Source of the DNA: an uncultured Rothia sp.
Lineage (GTDB): Bacteria; Actinomycetota; Actinomycetes; Actinomycetales; Micrococcaceae
Reading direction: 5' to 3'
Length of the DNA stretch: 64,000 nt
Assembly (NCBI GenBank): GCA_946222285.1
Contig: CAMIIP010000001.1
Span: forward strand, 124,001-188,000
Shown here: one piece after another, positions 1 to 8,779 of the stretch
How the letters are laid out: every line of letters starts with the position of its first letter
How positions within the stretch are numbered: the stretch's first letter is position 1
Program-made: the position numbers and the translations under genes
The notes under the pieces: generated by a model
Told to the model about the DNA's origin: nothing
The model's input: the letters and a program-made list of their open reading frames with translations, nothing else
Databases searched by the model: none

Positions 1-42
1 GCTGCGCCAATCGCGCATTAACAATAATAAATATTGTTTGCG

Positions 43-113
43 AGGTGAGGACGGGATTTGAACCCGCGTTCACGGCTTTGCAGGCCGCTGCCTAACCACT
101 CGACCACCTCACC
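43..113 (-). tRNA. tRNA-Cys (GCA)
   Basis: On the minus strand the sequence folds as a 71-nt cloverleaf. A 7-bp acceptor stem pairs GGTGAGG with CCTCACC. The anticodon loop CTGCAAA gives anticodon GCA (Cys). The T arm is GCGGGTTCAAATCCCGT and the discriminator is U, as usual for tRNA-Cys. CCA is not encoded. It lies 62 nt from the tRNA-Gly on the same strand, so the two may be cotranscribed. Confidence 0.95.
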
Positions 114-175
114 GAGCCTTGCATAAAGCATAGGGCCTGTGCTTCAACTTCTTGAAAAATATGAAGCCACATGCG

Positions 176-248
<73 letters not shown>

Positions 249-450
249 ATGCTGACCTTTTCAGGTAAATCATTCAGCCCTTGTTAGAACTGTTTGACCA
301 ACAGGTAAATACTTTACACAGTTTCCCCTCCCCTGCCAAATCGAATTAGCAGAAGGGGGAAGCGTTGATTTTGCGCGGAAAATAGGCAGAAATTTGTTAA
401 TGAACAGTAAACAAGTAGAAAAATTCTTTTATGCACTGAATCACAAATTT

Positions 451-1512
451 CTAGGCTCGCTCACCGGTTATTGCTTCACGGGCAAGTGCGGTCAGACGAG
501 AGACAGCGCGAAAATATTTCTTTTGGTAACCGCCAACCATCATCTCTTCGGTGAATACCCGGTCGAAAGGAACACCGGAGGACACGATGGGAAGATCACG
601 GTCGTAAAGACGATCCGCCAACACCACAAAGCGAAGAGCAATATCTTGGCGAGTAATCGGTTCAACATTTTTCCAGCAAATACCCTCTAGTTCAGCAACA
701 AGCTGACGATAACGGGAGGGGTGAACTTGCGTAATGTGCTCCACCAAGGCAGAAAAATCATCTACAGCAATAACCGATTCGGTGGGGAACACCTGTTCAA
801 CGGTGATTTCTTCCTCCCCCGGGGCAACAGGGGCAGGAGCAGCCTCGAGTCCACGGTGGCGGAAATCCTCACCATCCACTCTCAGAACATCGAACTGATC
901 AGCAAGGACCTGAATTTCTCTCTTGAAATCCTGAGCGGCGAAACGCCCTTCCCCCAGGGCACCGGGCAGGGTGTTGGACGTGGCAACCAGCCGAACGCCG
1001 GCGTCAGAAAGCTCGCGCATCAGACGAGACATCAACACAGTATCGCCAGGATCATCCAGCTCAAACTCATCAATACAGACCAGCTTATACTGGCTAAGAG
1101 CATCAACGGTGTTACGGAAGCCCATAGCGCCCACCAAGTTAGTGTATTCCACGAAAGTACCGAATGCTTTAGGGCCTTCGACCGCGTGCCAGAGCGAAGC
1201 CAAAAGGTGAGTTTTGCCCACTCCGAAGCCACCATCCAAGTACATACCCCGTGCGGTAACAGTTTTCTTTTCTCCCCCGCCCCCAAAGAGACGAGAAAAG
1301 AATCCTCCACCGGCTGATTTACCCGATGAATCTATCGATACCGCCAGATTCTGTAAAGCCTCTACCGCAGCCGTTTGGGAAGGCTGGGCGGGATCTGGCC
1401 GGTAAGTATCGAACGAAACTTCACCAAATCGTTCTGAAGGTCGAAATCCTGCCAGCAGTTCCTGGGGAGAAACCTGCGGACGCCGGTCGGTGAGATGTAC
1501 AAAAGTAACCAC
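451..1512 (-). CDS. zapE: Cell division protein ZapE, AFG1-like P-loop ATPase
   Basis: 353 aa, the usual size for the AFG1/ZapE family. A Walker A motif GGFGVGKTH lies at about residues 94-102. A Walker B-like stretch CIDEFELDD sits near 146-154, followed by the SRLMRELSDAGVRLVATSNT segment typical of the family. In E. coli ZapE is an ATPase that modulates Z-ring assembly; its role in actinobacteria is inferred by homology only. The family's N-terminal insert is present here as a Gly/Ser-rich loop before Walker A (about residues 62-85). The start is GTG, with AGGAAG about 9 nt upstream. The gene stands alone, with the two tRNAs downstream and the broken deacylase gene divergent. Confidence 0.85.
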   Translation of the reverse strand: MVTFVHLTDRRPQVSPQELLAGFRPSERFGEVSFDTYRPDPAQPSQTAAVEALQNLAVSIDSSGKSAGGGFFSRLFGGGGEKKTVTARGMYLDGGFGVGKTHLLASLWHAVEGPKAFGTFVEYTNLVGAMGFRNTVDALSQYKLVCIDEFELDDPGDTVLMSRLMRELSDAGVRLVATSNTLPGALGEGRFAAQDFKREIQVLADQFDVLRVDGEDFRHRGLEAAPAPVAPGEEEITVEQVFPTESVIAVDDFSALVEHITQVHPSRYRQLVAELEGICWKNVEPITRQDIALRFVVLADRLYDRDLPIVSSGVPFDRVFTEEMMVGGYQKKYFRAVSRLTALAREAITGERA

Positions 1513-1659
1513 GTGTGAGCTTCCTAGAGGATGTAAATGGATAGATTAAGGTTGTCCCCGAGACGTAAGTCTAAAGTCTAATGAACAGCTTTCCTAGTCT
1601 AGTGAATTCTAGGGGCTATGAGTACATTTGAAATAAATCCCTATTTTAGAAAGGCTGCC

Positions 1660-2158
1660 GTGGCTAAGAAAAAGAAGAATTCCTCCGGGGCAACTGCCGC
1701 CCTCATTGCCTTAGACAACGCAAGGATTTCATATATCGAAAGAGCATATGAACATCAAGACGGCGAAAAATCCTTTGGAGCTGAAGCGGCAGAAAAATTA
1801 GGGCGTTCCCTCTGAGCAGGTTTTCAAAACCCTCATGGTGAGTCAAGAGAAAGATTTTGCCGTGTGTATAGTGCCCGTAGGCACAAAGCTGAACCTTAAA
1901 GCAGCAGCGGCTGCGCTGGGATGGAAATCGGCGAAGATGGCTGACCCCTCTCTTGCCGAAAAACGCACTGGCTACGTGGTAGGCGGAATCTCCCCGCTGG
2001 GTCAGAAAATCGCCCATCGCACACTGCTGGATGAAACCGCTCAGCTTTTCGACACCATACTTGTTTCGGGCGGAAAACGAGGGCTGGATGTGGAACTCGC
2101 TCCTGACGATTTGTTGACTCTAGTAGACGGTACCTATGCCGCAATAGCTGCCGCCTAG
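1660..2158 (+). pseudogene. ybaK: YbaK/EbsC-type aminoacyl-tRNA deacylase, frameshifted
   Basis: Two adjacent reading frames read as one protein of the Cys-tRNA(Pro)/YbaK deacylase family. The first frame carries ATAALIALDNARISY...GAEAAEKLG and then ends in TGA at 1813. The second carries EQVFKTLMVSQEKDF...GYVVGGISPLGQK and LFDTILVSGGKRGLDVEL to 2158. Family members read EKLGV-(x)-QVFKTL without interruption. Removing one G from the GGG at 1801-1803 restores KLGVPSEQVFKTLMV and a 165-aa protein. The best start is GTG at 1660 with AGAAAGG six nt upstream; an ATG at 1618 is the alternative. As written, only the first ~50 residues, without the active site, would be made. A sequencing error cannot be excluded. 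Confidence 0.8.
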
Positions 2159-2205
2159 GCCGAGTAACAGACCATAGCGGCGCCGTCCACCCCGCTTTAT
2201 ACGTT

Positions 2206-3483
2206 CTACATATAGCGTCTCAGCCAACCGGTCACCGCATCGAACCACCCCTGCGGATCTACGTTCCACTCTCTCGTATGGGTAGCTCCGTAGAAAGGCA
2301 CAAAATCCACGAGCGAAGAACGCTCAGCAAGCCTTTGTGAGCTTGCTGCAGGAACAAAAGTATCGTCCATAGAATGCAAAATGAGGGTAGGAACGGTGAT
2401 ATCTTCGGGATGCTTAGTCCATGAAAGCGAATCCATCTCGATAGGGTTTTCCAAGCCGGTAAAAATATTCAAGAAGGGTTGAGAAATCATAGAAACACCC
2501 AGCTCACCCAAACGCAAGGGTATTTTATTAAGCCGGGTGTGGTACTGCATCAAATCCAACCAGTCCACAGCTGGTCCGTCTAGTACCATCGCTTTAATCA
2601 TTCCCCGGTTGCGAGCGCGTTTCATGGTTTGCAAGCAAATGGCACCTCCCATAGACCATCCGAAAAGAACCACGTTCCTGGCTCCGTGGCTATGGGCATA
2701 GTCAATGGCAATTTCTACGTCTTCCCACTCGGTAAAGCCCAAGCCGTAGCGGTTATCTGTGGAGGGTGGAGCTTCGCGGTCAGTTCGGTATGACATATGC
2801 AAAGAAGTCAGTCCAAGAGACTGTGTGGTTTCAAGTGCTCGCAGAGTTTCTGCACGAGTTGCACCCATTCCGTGAACCATAATTGCCCACGTGTTTGAAG
2901 GCTGAGAGCCTGTAGGACTGGAATTATTGGTAATTTTTGATTCAGGGTGGATAACCCATGCTGGAGCTGACCCCACTGGAAGTTCTAAAGAAATATCGGT
3001 GTGATGATAGCCTGCAGTCGCAGGATTGGGGGAAACCACGCCGGTAAGTCTGCCTCTCTGAGCAGAAGAAAGATCGCCAGAAAGAACGTCTAGAATTTCA
3101 CGAGAAACCGTTTCTTCTTGAGGCGAATAGGAGCGAATATCACCGAGGAGGGCGAAATTTTGTCCCGCATTAAAGTAGAGCCCATAGTGCCCGGGAGCAC
3201 CAGTTGCGGGGGTGGCAGGCAGTCTAATAACCGTGGGTTTCTGGTTCGGTTGTAGCTCTGTAGAATCGTAGCCAACGGAAATAATTCGCAGGTTTTCCTG
3301 CGGTCTTTTGGGCGGTACTACAACTTTTCGAGCAAAGTAGGTCGATACTGCGGCTGCCCCGATGAGCCCGACGGACGCCGCTCCCGCCCCTGCCACCGCA
3401 CCGATTGTTGCGGGTGTCCAGGGCGAACCGATGATTCGTTGAGCTACGCTCTCTGACTTATCTAAAGATGTTTCATGTTTCAC
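2206..3483 (-). CDS. Membrane-anchored alpha/beta hydrolase
   Basis: 425 aa. An N-terminal hydrophobic segment at about residues 27-52 (rich in Gly/Ala) suggests a membrane anchor or uncleaved signal. The C-terminal half is an alpha/beta hydrolase domain. The oxyanion region is MVHGMGATRAET, the nucleophile elbow is GWSMGG, the acid is in HSMDDTFVP, and the His is in YGATHTREWN. Substrate is unknown; the family includes serine esterases and peptidases such as the BEM46/ABHD type. The start is GTG with no strong ribosome site, so a slightly different start is possible. It converges on the broken ybaK gene. Confidence 0.8.
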   Translation of the reverse strand: MKHETSLDKSESVAQRIIGSPWTPATIGAVAGAGAASVGLIGAAAVSTYFARKVVVPPKRPQENLRIISVGYDSTELQPNQKPTVIRLPATPATGAPGHYGLYFNAGQNFALLGDIRSYSPQEETVSREILDVLSGDLSSAQRGRLTGVVSPNPATAGYHHTDISLELPVGSAPAWVIHPESKITNNSSPTGSQPSNTWAIMVHGMGATRAETLRALETTQSLGLTSLHMSYRTDREAPPSTDNRYGLGFTEWEDVEIAIDYAHSHGARNVVLFGWSMGGAICLQTMKRARNRGMIKAMVLDGPAVDWLDLMQYHTRLNKIPLRLGELGVSMISQPFLNIFTGLENPIEMDSLSWTKHPEDITVPTLILHSMDDTFVPAASSQRLAERSSLVDFVPFYGATHTREWNVDPQGWFDAVTGWLRRYM

Positions 3484-3618
3484 GGCTGGGCAACTGCTTT
3501 CTGGACAAACATGTCAAGTTTTTCTCTCACCAATATATAGTGCCAATCTAATGAGATATTTTAAGACTTCTGCGAGTTGTGGGGATCAACACAGCGTTCG
3601 TGCTTTTACAGTAGAAGC

Positions 3619-4113
3619 ATGAAACCCTTACTTGTTGTCACAGAAACCCCTTTGAACGAAATCGATATTGAGAATATTCAGCAAGTTGCCAGTATCGAAA
3701 ACCAAGAAACCACTTCGGTTGAGCTTCTGGTTGTTTACGATATTCCTCAGCCGCTTGTGTTTAAAGTGATGGATTCGTTGGCTCTATTTCGATTAGAAGA
3801 AGCAAGCCGTGAGTTGGTCCGTGCTGAAACTGGTCCTCTTACTCTTTTAGAAGAGGCTCGGAGCGTTGCCCAGCAAGCACAAAGCATTCTGGAGGAGAAG
3901 GGGTTTAGAGTAGATACTCATCTGCATCAGGGCGAACCTATTGATGCGCTTCGCTCTATTATTGATGCCAGCGATCCTTGGCAAGCAGTATTTATTACCA
4001 AACGTTATGCAGTGGAAGATACTCTCAATATTTCCTGGACTAATCATGCCAAAGACACTCTGGGGCTTCCGGTTTTGCACTTCCATACCGGCTCAACACG
4101 AATCGAAGATTAG
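3619..4113 (+). CDS. Universal-stress-protein-like hypothetical protein
   Basis: 164 aa from the ATG at 3619, chosen because the domain begins with KPLLVVTETP and upstream codons look non-coding. The predicted pattern alternates beta strands and helices (LLVVTE, SVELLVVYDIP, a long helix rich in Glu/Ala, FRVDTHLHQGEPIDALRSII, AVFITKRY, LGLPVLHFH), like a universal stress protein fold. The usual ATP-binding G-x2-G-x9-G(S/T) signature is not evident, so nucleotide binding is doubtful. I do not recognise a specific function. msrB follows 75 nt downstream on the same strand and may be cotranscribed. Confidence 0.65.
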   Translation: MKPLLVVTETPLNEIDIENIQQVASIENQETTSVELLVVYDIPQPLVFKVMDSLALFRLEEASRELVRAETGPLTLLEEARSVAQQAQSILEEKGFRVDTHLHQGEPIDALRSIIDASDPWQAVFITKRYAVEDTLNISWTNHAKDTLGLPVLHFHTGSTRIED

Positions 4114-4188
4114 ACAGGGAACACGGAATATTTTTTCAATCCTCCGGGTTATAGTGGGCGATTCTGATAAGAAAGCGAGCAGGATAGC

Positions 4189-4626
4189 ATGAATGATTTT
4201 AAACCTGGCGTAGGCAAAATCGTTAAAGATTGGCGCGAGGTGCTCAATCCTCAAGAGTTTGCGGTCTTACGCGAAGGCGGCACCGAGCGTCCTTTTACCG
4301 GAGAATTTTGGGATAGCACTGCCGAAGGCATTTATTCGTGCCGGGCCTGCGGCGCTGAGCTTTTTCGCTCAACGGAAAAGTTTGAATCTCACTGTGGCTG
4401 GCCTTCTTTCTACGATTCGGCGGCAGCAGATAGCGTACGCTACCTAGAAGACCATTCGATGGGGATGAAACGGGTAGAAGTTCGCTGTGCTACCTGCGAT
4501 TCTCACCTCGGTCATGTATTCGAAGGCGAGGGGTATAACACCCCCACCGATCAGAGATACTGCATCAATTCCGTCTGCCTCACCTTTTCACCCGCTCACG
4601 AATCTCGTACGTCCAAAGACCGCTAA
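4189..4626 (+). CDS. msrB: Peptide-methionine (R)-S-oxide reductase MsrB
   Basis: 145 aa, full length for MsrB. It reduces methionine-R-sulfoxide in proteins, using thioredoxin. Two zinc-binding CxxC pairs are visible (CRACGAELF and CATCDSHLGH). The core HCGWPSF motif and the catalytic cysteine in RYCINS are present. The residue after the usual INSV is Cys (INSVCL), a possible extra thiol near the active site. RBS: AGCAGGATAGC just before the ATG. A hairpin follows the gene. Confidence 0.95.
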   Translation: MNDFKPGVGKIVKDWREVLNPQEFAVLREGGTERPFTGEFWDSTAEGIYSCRACGAELFRSTEKFESHCGWPSFYDSAAADSVRYLEDHSMGMKRVEVRCATCDSHLGHVFEGEGYNTPTDQRYCINSVCLTFSPAHESRTSKDR

Positions 4627-4641
4627 ACAGCAAAGTCTTGT

Positions 4642-4681
4642 TGTCCACCTGTACCATCTGAGAAGAAGGTGCAGGTGGGCA
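4642..4681 (+). terminator. Possible msrB terminator hairpin
   Basis: Inverted repeat GTCCACCTGTACC/GGTGCAGGTGGGC with G-U pairs and a loop of about 11 nt, 16 nt after the msrB stop. It lacks a clear T-run, so factor-independent termination is uncertain. Confidence 0.4.
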
Positions 4682-4820
4682 AAAGCAAACAAAATGAGCC
4701 CCAAAATGCCCTAAACAGCCGTAGAATGAGATTCTATGCCCTGGCATAAGACATATTTTGAGTCCAGGTTAAGCACAAGCGGAGATTTTTCATAGGTATG
4801 TATTTGATGGTGAATTTTTG

Positions 4821-6083
4821 ATGGGAAACCAATCTACTTCTCAGGATCCCACCTGCGCACAACTTGGTCTGAGCGATTTCACCGTCCCCGAAACCGTCAT
4901 CTTAGACAGGCCTACCGAAGGTGTTCCCGCCGTCATCAGTACGGAACGCGGTCTTCACCATGCAGCGCAGGTACTGGCCAACTCTCAAGGGCCGGTTGCG
5001 GTTGATACCGAACGGGCTTCCGGTATCCGCTATGGACAACGCGCTTTTTTGGTGCAGCTCAAACGCGGTAATTCAGGAATTATTTTGATTGATTCCGAAG
5101 CCCTTTCCGACCTTAGCATTATCAATGAAGCTTTACGGGGGTGCGAGTGGGTGCTTCATGCGTCCACGCAGGATTTGCCCTGCTTGGCTGATTTAGGAAT
5201 GCGTCCCGATCATCTTTTTGATACAGAATTAGGATCCCGGCTTGCTGGCTTTGATCGAGTCGGCCTCAGTTCAATGGTTCAGAACCTTCTGGGTTTTACC
5301 CTCAAAAAAGAACACTCCGCCGCCGATTGGTCGAAAAGACCCCTTCCTACAGAGTGGTTGAGCTATGCCGCTCTTGACGTTGAAATTCTGATTGATTTAC
5401 GCGATGCTCTTGAAGAAGAATTACGGGCACAGGGAAAATTTGAGATTGCTCTCGAAGAGTTCGCCCATTTAGTTTCTGCTCCCGCTAAAGAAAAGCCGCT
5501 AGATCCCTGGCGTAAGACGAAGGGAATACAGGCACTCCGAAATCGTCGACAGCTCACAGCCCTACGCAATCTCTGGCTAGAAAGAGAACATCTTGCGCAG
5601 AAAAAAGATATTGCCCCTAAAAGACTTCTTCCTGATTCTTCTCTCATTCAAGCGGCCAAAATAATGCCCCGCTCGGTACCTGCAGTGTTACAGGTTCCCG
5701 GTTTTCAAACGCGAGCGCTTCGCAGGGAAGCTCCTCGCTGGGTTCATGCGATAGCAGAAGCCAAGGCGGTTAATCCTCCTGTTCCTTATACAACTCCTGC
5801 CGAAGGTCCGCCGCCCATCAAAGCTTGGGAGCAGAAACGCCCTCAATCTCATGTGATGATTCAGCAGTCAAAAGATGCGCTCAAGATACTTGCCGAAGAA
5901 GTCAACATACCGCAGGAAAATATTCTTCAGCCAGACGCGTTGCGTCGTCTCTGCTGGCAACCGCCTGCCGAGGTTTCTGCTGATTCGCTAGCTCACGAAC
6001 TTTTACGTTGGGATGCAAGAGACTGGCAGATTAAACTGGTGGTGCCTGTGCTCCAACCCATTTTTGAGAAAAATCTTCTCTGA
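4821..6083 (+). CDS. rnd: Ribonuclease D family 3'-5' exonuclease with HRDC domain
   Basis: About 420 aa. The N-terminal DEDD exonuclease domain shows VAVDTERASG (motif I, D and E), WVLHASTQDLPCL (motif II) and YAALDVEILIDL (motif III, Y and D). An HRDC domain follows at about residues 220-290 (KGIQALRNRRQLTALRNLWLERE). RNase D trims tRNA and other RNA 3' ends; the actinobacterial protein usually lies next to dxs, as here. ATG at 4821 is preferred over an in-frame TTG one codon earlier. The Rieske gene follows on the same strand 76 nt later. Confidence 0.85.
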   Translation: MGNQSTSQDPTCAQLGLSDFTVPETVILDRPTEGVPAVISTERGLHHAAQVLANSQGPVAVDTERASGIRYGQRAFLVQLKRGNSGIILIDSEALSDLSIINEALRGCEWVLHASTQDLPCLADLGMRPDHLFDTELGSRLAGFDRVGLSSMVQNLLGFTLKKEHSAADWSKRPLPTEWLSYAALDVEILIDLRDALEEELRAQGKFEIALEEFAHLVSAPAKEKPLDPWRKTKGIQALRNRRQLTALRNLWLEREHLAQKKDIAPKRLLPDSSLIQAAKIMPRSVPAVLQVPGFQTRALRREAPRWVHAIAEAKAVNPPVPYTTPAEGPPPIKAWEQKRPQSHVMIQQSKDALKILAEEVNIPQENILQPDALRRLCWQPPAEVSADSLAHELLRWDARDWQIKLVVPVLQPIFEKNLL

Positions 6084-6159
6084 AGCGAACATCCCACATT
6101 ATCGCTTGAGAGCCATCGTTGATGACCCGTTAGGAAAACACACCGTGGAGAATAAAAAG

Positions 6160-6591
6160 ATGAGCATCGAAAATTCACTGACCCGCCGTACCGTGATTGG
6201 TGGTGCCGGGATGGGTGCAGCCGGACTCACCCTCACTGCTTGTGGTTCTGGTAAGAATTCGAAAGATGAGAGCCTTACCGATTCAAAGGCTCCCGCCTCC
6301 CCCACCGATGTTGCTGCAGCCAGCGATGTTCCGGTAGGTGGCGCTTTGAAGGCTACTGCCGGAAATCTCACCGTGATGCTCACTCAGCCTGCTGAAGGTA
6401 CTTTCAAAGCATTTAGCTCGGTATGTACCCATCAGGGTTGCCAGCTCAACGTGCAGAACAAGGATCTGATGTGCCCCTGCCATGCTTCATCGTTCAGTAT
6501 TGAGGACGGCTCGGTGCAGGGAGGACCTGCTCCTGAGCCTCTGCCCGAATATAAAGCAGAGGTCAAAGACGGTCGCGTTATCGTCTCCTAG
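6160..6591 (+). CDS. Tat-exported Rieske [2Fe-2S] lipoprotein
   Basis: 143 aa from ATG 6160. The N-terminus has a twin-arginine motif (TRRTVIGG), a hydrophobic Gly/Ala stretch and a lipobox LTAC, so it should be exported folded by Tat and lipid-anchored. The linker is Ser/Ala/Pro-rich. The C-terminal Rieske domain has both cluster boxes, CTHQGC and CPCHASSF, spaced as usual. Its redox partner is unknown. It is too short to be the bc1 Rieske subunit QcrA and no cytochrome genes adjoin it. RBS signals are weak. A strong bidirectional terminator separates it from dxs. Confidence 0.85.
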   Translation: MSIENSLTRRTVIGGAGMGAAGLTLTACGSGKNSKDESLTDSKAPASPTDVAAASDVPVGGALKATAGNLTVMLTQPAEGTFKAFSSVCTHQGCQLNVQNKDLMCPCHASSFSIEDGSVQGGPAPEPLPEYKAEVKDGRVIVS

Positions 6592-6608
6592 TTACTTCTA
6601 GCCCCTCT

Positions 6609-6653
6609 AAAAACCGCTTGTACCTTTCATTGGAATGGTACAAGCGGTTTTTT
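6609..6653. terminator. Bidirectional terminator between Rieske gene and dxs
   Basis: A 14-bp stem (AACCGCTTGTACC with GGTACAAGCGGTT) has an A-run on one side and a T-run on the other, so it can serve both convergent transcripts. Confidence 0.9.
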
Positions 6654-6673
6654 GAGCGGAAAATAAGATGACT

Positions 6674-8647
6674 TTATTTGGCGTGCTTGGGCTTTTCGCC
6701 TTTGCCTCGGGCATAGGGAACCATCTCTCCTGAGAGTTGCGCCAAAATATCCGCGGTGATTTTTTCTGCGGTCAATCCAACTTCTTCAAAGATTTCACCA
6801 CGGGATGCGTGTGGAATGAACTCGGCAGGCAGTCCCACCTCATTCAGTGCCGTATCAACGCCCTGGGAACGCATTTCCTGGCGGATTCGTGAGCCCACGC
6901 CGCCGGCTTTAACGCCGTCTTCGAGGACGACGACGATGCGATGCTCACGTGCCGCTTCAATCACTGACCCGGGCACCGGCATAACCCAGCGGGGATCAAT
7001 CACGGTGCTACTCACGCCCTCTTCGGTGAGAGCCTCAGAAACCTTCATAGCTAACGGTGCCATGGCACCTACAGCTACCAGAAGAACGTCGCGCTGCCCA
7101 CTCGCAGAATCGGACTCGCCGGTTCGGGCGAGCAGGTCCACGCCGTCGTTCATCCTGTGCAGCGCTGGAATGTCTTTGCTCACGTTGCCCTTGGGGTAGC
7201 GCACTACAGTAGGAGCATCGTTGATGGCTACCGCCTCGCGAAGTTCTTCGCGTAAGGTCGCTGCGTCGCGCGGTGCAGCCATATGCAAGCCGGGAATAAA
7301 CTGCAGAAGCGCCAAGTCCCACATGCCGTGGTGGGAGGGACCGTCTGGTCCTGTAACGCCGGAACGGTCAAGCACAATGGTGACTCCGGCTTGGTGGAGA
7401 GCTACATCCATCAGGAGCTGGTCAAAACCTCGGTTGAGGAAGGTTGCGTAAAGGGCAATCACCGGATGAAGACCGCCATAGGCCAAACCGGCACTCATAG
7501 CAATGGCATGCTGCTCGGCGATTCCAACGTCTATAACTCGCTCAGGGTGGGCTTCTTGTAAGGGTTTGAGCCCTACGGGGATGAGCATGGCACCGGTAAT
7601 GCCGATAATGTCTGGACGTTCGTCTGCGATATCTTTGATTTCCTGGGCAAATACGCCAGTCCAGGATTGACCGCCTTTTTCCGCTAGGGGTTGCCCGGTT
7701 TCGGGATCGATAATACCGACGGCGTGGAACTGGTCGTCTTCATTAGCCCGTGCAGGTGCGTAGCCGCGCCCCTTTTCGGTAATGGCGTGTACGATGACCG
7801 GCCCGCCAAAGTTTTTAGCTGCACGCAGGGCATTTTCTACGGCGTCTTGATCGTGCCCGTCGATTGGTCCCACATACTTCATCCCCAAATCTTCGAAGAG
7901 ACCGTTGGGTACCACTATGTCTTTGAGCCCGGCTTTCATACCGTGCAATCCGCGGTAGAGCATCTCCCCCACTGCTCCAGATTTTTGCAGTTTTCGGCGC
8001 ATAATATCGAGGGTTTTATCATAGCGACGGTCTAGACGAACCCGGTCTAAACGATTCTGTAATTCAAGTTGCAGTTCTGCCATATGGTTGGCGAAGCCAC
8101 CGACGGTCGGCGCGTAAGAACGACCGTTATCGTTTACCACAATCACTACTTTGCGATTCTTATCCGCTGCAATATTATTGACCGCTTCCCATGCCATGCC
8201 CCCGGTAAGAGCGCCATCGCCAATCACAGCAACAGTGTAGGCGCCGTCCTGGTTGAACTGATGAGCACGAGAAATACCGTCTGCCCAGCTCAACGACGAC
8301 GAGGCATGTGAGGACTCAACAATATCGTGTTCAGATTCAGCACGATCTGGGTAACCTGCCAGCCCACCCTTTTGCCGAAGCGTTTTAAAGTTTTGCCTGC
8401 CGGTGAGAATCTTATGAACGTAAGACTGGTGCCCCGTATCAAAAACGATGGAATCACGGGGCGAATCAAAAATACGATGGATACCTAGAGTTAGTTCGAC
8501 GACGCCGAGATTAGGCCCTAGATGCCCGCCCGTTTGGGAGACGTGGCGCACAAGGAAGTTACGGATTTCCTGTGCTAGCTGTTGCATCTCGTTCCCGGAA
8601 AGATGATCTAAGTCTTTCGGTGTTGAGATATTCTCAAGCAATCCCAC
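6674..8647 (-). CDS. dxs: 1-deoxy-D-xylulose-5-phosphate synthase
   Basis: 657 aa from the GTG at 8647. This start is chosen because GAAGGAG lies 6 nt upstream and family proteins begin at GLLENI. A longer frame reaches 8746 but adds 33 unconserved residues. The enzyme condenses pyruvate and glyceraldehyde-3-phosphate using thiamine diphosphate, the first step of the MEP isoprenoid pathway. Visible motifs: HTGHQSYVHK-type FDTGHQSYVHKILTG, the ThDP-binding GDGALTGG...VVNDN, the GPDGPSHHGMWD loop and the C-terminal transketolase domain. It converges on the Rieske gene. Confidence 0.95.
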   Translation of the reverse strand: MGLLENISTPKDLDHLSGNEMQQLAQEIRNFLVRHVSQTGGHLGPNLGVVELTLGIHRIFDSPRDSIVFDTGHQSYVHKILTGRQNFKTLRQKGGLAGYPDRAESEHDIVESSHASSSLSWADGISRAHQFNQDGAYTVAVIGDGALTGGMAWEAVNNIAADKNRKVVIVVNDNGRSYAPTVGGFANHMAELQLELQNRLDRVRLDRRYDKTLDIMRRKLQKSGAVGEMLYRGLHGMKAGLKDIVVPNGLFEDLGMKYVGPIDGHDQDAVENALRAAKNFGGPVIVHAITEKGRGYAPARANEDDQFHAVGIIDPETGQPLAEKGGQSWTGVFAQEIKDIADERPDIIGITGAMLIPVGLKPLQEAHPERVIDVGIAEQHAIAMSAGLAYGGLHPVIALYATFLNRGFDQLLMDVALHQAGVTIVLDRSGVTGPDGPSHHGMWDLALLQFIPGLHMAAPRDAATLREELREAVAINDAPTVVRYPKGNVSKDIPALHRMNDGVDLLARTGESDSASGQRDVLLVAVGAMAPLAMKVSEALTEEGVSSTVIDPRWVMPVPGSVIEAAREHRIVVVLEDGVKAGGVGSRIRQEMRSQGVDTALNEVGLPAEFIPHASRGEIFEEVGLTAEKITADILAQLSGEMVPYARGKGEKPKHAK

Positions 8648-8779
8648 GATTTTCTCCTTCGCTGACCCTACAGTATCGCGCGGTTCCGGCTCATCTGAGC
8701 ATGCTTTACCGTAGAAATACGGCATCAGCCGGTAGCGCTGTTCCAACTTTACCCGGCGCAGTGTTTATCTTCCGAATTT

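Noticed and set aside
326..362. Possible hairpin between tRNA-Gly and zapE (TTCCCC...GGGGGAA)
   Set aside because: Pairing is interrupted and there is no T-run on either strand; not convincing as terminator.
721..1317. 198-codon ORF opposite zapE
   Set aside because: Complement of zapE; the zapE frame carries Walker motifs and a proper start.
8648..8746. 33-residue N-terminal extension of Dxs
   Set aside because: No similarity to the family; the GTG at 8647 has a strong ribosome site and gives the usual length.
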